A stretch of 9,853 bases of DNA from an uncultured Woeseia sp. (GTDB taxonomy: Bacteria; Pseudomonadota; Gammaproteobacteria; Steroidobacterales; Woeseiaceae). The position numbers and the translations under genes are program-made. The notes below the pieces were generated by a model that was not told the DNA's origin, did not search any database, and saw nothing but the letters and a program-made list of their open reading frames with translations. This document shows positions 6,775 to 9,853 of the stretch, piece after piece. Every line of letters begins with the position of its first letter. Position 1 is the stretch's first letter. The stretch is taken from the NCBI GenBank assembly GCA_937925605.1, contig CALALV010000026.1, positions 1 through 9,853 of the forward strand, in the 5' to 3' direction.

Positions 6775-7551
6775 TCAGTCCCCGAAGTTGATGGCGACCG
6801 CGGTGATCATGAAATCCAGGATCAGTACGCAGATCGCGGTGATGACGACGGTGCGGGTCGTGGCGCGGCCGACGCCGGCGGCCGTCGGGATCGCATTATA
6901 GCCTTCCCACACCGCCAGCAGGCTGGCCACGATGCCGAACACGAAACTCTTGATGATGCCTTCCCAGACGTCTTCCGGCCCGATGGTGGCCTGGATCTGC
7001 TGCCAGAACGCACCGGCGTCGACGCCGAGCAGGTTGACGCCGACGAGGTGCGCGCCGAACAGGCCGACGCAGCTGAACACGGCCGCGAGCATCGGCATCG
7101 CGATGACGCCGCCCAGGAAGCGCGGCACGAGCACGCGGCGTACCGGGTTCGTGGCCATCATCTCCATCGCCGAGAGCTGGTCGGTCGCGCGCATCAGGCC
7201 GATCTCGGACGCGAGCGAGGTGCCGGCGCGGCCCGCGAACAACAGCGCCGTGACGACCGGGCCGAGCTCCTTCAGGAGCGAGAACGCAGCGAAGGTGCCG
7301 ACGGAGTCCTCGGCGTTGAAGCGCGCGAGGTTCGAGTGCCCCTGCAGGCCGAGCACGCCGCCGACGAACAGGCCGCAGGTCATGACGATCACCAGCGACA
7401 GCGCGCCGGCGTTGTAGACCTGGTGGACGATGAGCCGGAAGCGCCGGACGAAGACGATCGGGATGCTGCGCAGGAGCTGCAGGAAGAACAGCTGCAGCGC
7501 ACCGAACGTGCGCAGGAATTCGAGAAAGGTGTACCAGATTTCCCGGAACAT
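6775..7551 (-). CDS. mlaE: MlaE, permease subunit of the Mla ABC transporter
   Basis: Integral inner-membrane permease of 258 aa. It has an amphipathic N-terminal region (1-45) and hydrophobic segments at about 48-70, 95-106, 145-170, 197-215 and 232-256. The family-defining loop GRAGTSLASEIGLMRATDQL continues into SAMEMM (107-132) and contacts the MlaF ATPase. The ATG at 7551 has AGGA spaced 6 nt upstream, lying over the mlaF stop. The intergenic gap to mlaF is 8 bp and to mlaD 1 bp. Length and motif order are normal for the family and nothing is missing. Confidence 0.96.
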   Translation of the reverse strand: MFREIWYTFLEFLRTFGALQLFFLQLLRSIPIVFVRRFRLIVHQVYNAGALSLVIVMTCGLFVGGVLGLQGHSNLARFNAEDSVGTFAAFSLLKELGPVVTALLFAGRAGTSLASEIGLMRATDQLSAMEMMATNPVRRVLVPRFLGGVIAMPMLAAVFSCVGLFGAHLVGVNLLGVDAGAFWQQIQATIGPEDVWEGIIKSFVFGIVASLLAVWEGYNAIPTAAGVGRATTRTVVITAICVLILDFMITAVAINFGD

Positions 7552-7559
7552 GCTGGTTC

Positions 7560-8375
7560 CTAGTCGGCGTCGCGGCCGAGCAGCTGTTCCGCGTAGTTCG
7601 GCGCGGCGTAGTGGAACGCGACGGGGCCGTCGGCCATGCCGTGCATGAACTGCCGGACCAGCTCGGACGAGGTGTTGTGCAACTCGTCGGGACTGCCCGA
7701 TGCGACGACCTTGCCGCCCGAAATCAGGTAACTCTGGTCAGCGACCGTCGAGACTTCCTGCACGTCATGGCTGACGATGATCGACGAGATGCCGAGCGCG
7801 TCGTTCATGCGCCGCACCAGGCGTACGATGACGCCCATCGAAATCGGGTCGAGACCGACAAAGGGCTCGTCGTAAATCAGGATCTCGGGGTCCATCACCA
7901 TCGCCCGGGCCAGGGCCACGCGCCGCGCCATGCCGCCCGACAGCTCCGACGGCATCATGTCGGCGGCGCCGCGCAGGCCGACCGCGTGCAGCTTGGTGAG
8001 CACGATGTGGCGGATCAGCCGGTTGGTCAGCTTCGTGTGCTCGCGCAGCGGGAACGCGACGTTCTCGAACACCGACAGGTCGGTCAGCAGCGCGCCGTTC
8101 TGAAACAGCATGCCGAAGCGCTTGCGCAGACCGAACAGTTCGCGCTCGTTGAGCGTCGCGATGTCGACGCCGTCGACCAGCACGTGGCCGCGGTCCGGCA
8201 CGAGCTGGCGCGTGATCAACCTGAGCAGGGTCGTCTTGCCGGTGCCGGACGGGCCCATGATCGCGGTGACGTGGCCGCGGTCGATACAGATGTTCAGGTC
8301 TTTGAAGATCTGCTTGCGACCGCGCGCGTAGTCGAGATCGCGAATCTCGATGAGCGGCTTGTCGGTGTCCGTCAT
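7560..8375 (-). CDS. mlaF: MlaF, ATPase subunit of the Mla ABC transporter
   Basis: Cytoplasmic ABC ATPase of 271 aa that powers lipid transfer through MlaE. Walker A GPSGTGKTT is at 41-49, the Q-loop Gln at 92, signature LSGGM at 145-149, Walker B ILIYDE at 165-170 with catalytic Glu170, the D-loop GLDP at 174-177 and the switch His at 203. The C-terminal extension (about 245-271, with HYAAPNYAEQLLG) is of the kind that wraps the neighbouring MlaF in the dimer. The ATG at 8375 starts the natural N-terminus MTDTDKPLIEIRDL; the frame stays open to 8654 but that part is Arg/Pro-rich and not homologous. No SD precedes the ATG. Instead a short reading frame (8497-8372) ends over it as ATGA, which could couple translation. 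It is the first gene of mlaFEDCB. Confidence 0.96.
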   Translation of the reverse strand: MTDTDKPLIEIRDLDYARGRKQIFKDLNICIDRGHVTAIMGPSGTGKTTLLRLITRQLVPDRGHVLVDGVDIATLNERELFGLRKRFGMLFQNGALLTDLSVFENVAFPLREHTKLTNRLIRHIVLTKLHAVGLRGAADMMPSELSGGMARRVALARAMVMDPEILIYDEPFVGLDPISMGVIVRLVRRMNDALGISSIIVSHDVQEVSTVADQSYLISGGKVVASGSPDELHNTSSELVRQFMHGMADGPVAFHYAAPNYAEQLLGRDAD

Positions 8376-8547
8376 GGGCGCCGGTGCCGGGTTGCACGGC
8401 CCCGGGTCGCCGCGCCGGCAAGGCGGACCGCGGCGCCAGGCCGCCGGCCGGAGCCGGCCGCGGCAATGCTCACTGCCTGCAGCTCGTCGAGGTCCATGGC
8501 GGTCGCGATACTCCCGGGATTCGTTGTTCGTTTTCGGCCGGGCCGGC

Positions 8548-8562
8548 GGCCCGCTTCGGGCC
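8548..8562 (-). promoter_or_regulatory. GC hairpin in the probable mla leader
   Basis: GGCCCG and CGGGCC flank a 3-nt loop, forming a perfect 6-bp stem just downstream of the TATGCT box at 8571-8566. It would sit at the 5' end of the mla transcript and could protect or regulate it. No T-run follows on the minus strand, so it is not a terminator. Confidence 0.3.
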
Positions 8563-8652
8563 GAGAGCATAGCAAAAAAGCCCGCCCGAAAGTCGCCGCC
8601 CGGCCGGGCCCGCAGGGCACCGCAGCCCCTTGTTTTACTGGCCCCGGGCACC

Positions 8653-8677
8653 AAATAGGACTAAGCTAGTCCAATTT
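8653..8677. promoter_or_regulatory. IscR-type operator dyad upstream of the Rrf2 regulator and sufB
   Basis: Half-site AAATAGGACTA (8653-8663), centre AGC, and half-site TAGTCCAATTT (8667-8677) form a 25-bp inverted repeat with one mismatched pair. The core GACTA-N3-TAGTC matches the published type-1 IscR consensus half-sites (GACTR...YAGTC) apart from two of the three central bases. It is the most AT-rich stretch of the intergenic region and ends 15 bp before the ATG, so a bound repressor would block transcription start. A weak -35-like TTTACT (8634-8639) and -10-like TAGGAC (8656-8661, inside the dyad) are compatible with this. Autoregulation by the adjacent regulator is the natural inference. 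Confidence 0.75.
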
Positions 8678-8692
8678 CCCCGGAGCGCTGCC

Positions 8693-9157
8693 ATGTTGCG
8701 CATCAGCAAACTGACCGACTACGGCACCGTCGTGCTCGGCTACCTTGCCGGGACCCGCTCGGAGTACGCGAGCGCGTCGGAGGTGGCCGCGGCCACCGGC
8801 GTAGGCCTGCCGACCGTCAGCAAATTGCTGAAAACACTTGCAAAAGCGGGGCTTGTGACGTCGACCCGCGGCGCCCAGGGCGGCTACCGGCTGGCCCGCC
8901 GGCCCGCGGAGATCACGGCCGCCGAGGTCATCGACGCGCTCGAGGGGCCGGTGTCGATCACCGAGTGCGCGAGCTCGGACAGCCACTGCGGCATAGAGCA
9001 CGTCTGCTCGGTCGGCGGCGCCTGGCAGCGCATCAACGTAGCGATCAGGCGCGCCCTCGACGACGTCTCGCTGGCCGACCTGGCGCGCGCCAACGCGCCG
9101 CTGCCGCGCTTCGATTTCGCCGGCATGCCGGTGCAGGTGCTGCGCAAGGACAAGTAA
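8693..9157 (+). CDS. Rrf2-family Fe-S cluster-sensing SUF regulator (IscR-like)
   Basis: A 154-aa winged-helix regulator. Residues 1-85 carry the Rrf2 DNA-binding domain: LTDYGTVVLGYLA, then a helix-turn-helix around EVAAATGVGLPTVSKLLKTL (30-49), and the wing TRGAQGGYRLAR (58-69). The cluster-binding cysteines are Cys92, Cys99 and Cys105. Spacing is C-x6-C-x5-C, against C-x5-C-x5-C in E. coli IscR, and IscR's His107 is replaced by Gly108 here, while His103 is nearby. The ATG at 8693 has GGAG at 8682-8685, spaced 7 nt; an open extension to 8630 covers the operator and is not the start. It fits the SUF-system regulator subgroup usually placed before sufB in gammaproteobacteria, as seen here. 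It probably represses its own suf operon when loaded with cluster. I leave the symbol blank because sufR also names an unrelated cyanobacterial family. Confidence 0.92.
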   Translation: MLRISKLTDYGTVVLGYLAGTRSEYASASEVAAATGVGLPTVSKLLKTLAKAGLVTSTRGAQGGYRLARRPAEITAAEVIDALEGPVSITECASSDSHCGIEHVCSVGGAWQRINVAIRRALDDVSLADLARANAPLPRFDFAGMPVQVLRKDK

Positions 9158-9158
9158 C

Positions 9159-9179
9159 CGCGGGGCCGCCGGGCCCGCG
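9159..9179 (+). promoter_or_regulatory. Hairpin between the regulator and sufB
   Basis: CGCGGG (9159-9164) pairs with CCCGCG (9174-9179), and two further C-G pairs form inside after one G-G mismatch. It fills most of the 29-bp gap and ends 7 nt before the sufB ATG, where an SD would normally be. There is no T-run. It could modulate sufB translation or mark an RNA processing site; chance formation in GC-rich DNA is possible. Confidence 0.35.
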
Positions 9180-9186
9180 TCCACGC

Positions 9187-9853
<667 letters not shown>

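Larger units (their letters stand above)
8376..8692. other. Divergent intergenic region between mlaF and the Rrf2 regulator
   Basis: This 317-bp region, about three-quarters GC, must hold the promoters of both divergent operons. It contains a TATGCT box for mla (minus strand, 8571-8566) beside six A's (8574-8579), and a hairpin at 8548-8562. A possible 41-codon leader frame runs from 8497 to 8372 on the minus strand, and the operator dyad lies at 8653-8677. The -35 element for mla is unclear; GACTTT at 8594-8589 is the only element at the right spacing and it is poor. I see no established gene, RNA family or mobile element here. Confidence 0.6.

Noticed and set aside
8574..8579. T-run on the minus strand near GC-rich inverted repeats, as an intrinsic terminator
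   Set aside because: No stable stem ends directly at the run in the right orientation, and it sits immediately upstream of a TATGCT box, so a promoter spacer is more likely.
8376..8654. 93-residue N-terminal extension of MlaF
   Set aside because: Known MlaF proteins start near MTDTDKPLIE; the extension is Pro/Arg/Gly-rich and covers the likely promoter region.
7611..8669. Plus-strand open frame opposite mlaF, and a similar one at 6661-7563 opposite mlaE
   Set aside because: Both are antisense to unmistakable ABC transporter genes and consist of low-complexity His/Asp/Arg-rich translation.

Overview
The window comes from a GC-rich proteobacterial chromosome and is most likely gammaproteobacterial. 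The evidence is a BepA-type protease, a complete mlaFEDCB lipid-transport operon and a gammaproteobacterial-style SUF regulator followed by sufB. I cannot name a genus. Codons in the real genes end overwhelmingly in G or C, so long open frames appear on the opposite strands. I used codon-position bias, Shine-Dalgarno (SD) sites and recognisable protein motifs to separate genes from these shadows. I see no tRNA, rRNA, CRISPR array, insertion sequence or phage gene.

Left part (1-3666, plus strand): the C-terminal part of a BepA/YfgC-like periplasmic M48 metalloprotease with TPR repeats runs in from outside the window. It is followed at 38 bp by mlaA, the outer-membrane lipoprotein of the Mla system. 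Next, after 42 bp, comes an unrecognised exported, cysteine-containing protein. The frame of this third gene shows no stop before the convergent neighbour and runs 335 bp into it; its credible coding character fades near 3340.

Central part (3332-8375, minus strand): the genes are transcribed right to left. mlaF (ATPase), mlaE (permease), mlaD (MCE protein), mlaC (periplasmic carrier) and mlaB (STAS protein) form a tightly packed operon. Downstream of mlaB, a membrane-anchored protein with a TolB-N-like domain and TPR-type repeats follows after 169 bp and has its own promoter candidate.

Right part (8376-9853): a 317-bp divergent intergenic region separates mlaF from an Rrf2-family Fe-S regulator and the start of sufB, which is cut by the window edge. 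A 25-bp near-perfect dyad just upstream of the regulator closely resembles an IscR-type operator, so the regulator probably controls itself and the suf operon.

Together the window holds both ends of the Mla phospholipid pathway (MlaA at the outer membrane, MlaFEDB in the inner membrane, MlaC between them) and a protease that maintains outer-membrane assembly. This cell-envelope cluster abuts the Fe-S assembly locus. Most of it is conventional. The least explained items are the exported protein after mlaA, the TolB-N/TPR membrane protein after mlaB, and the leader region of mlaF.
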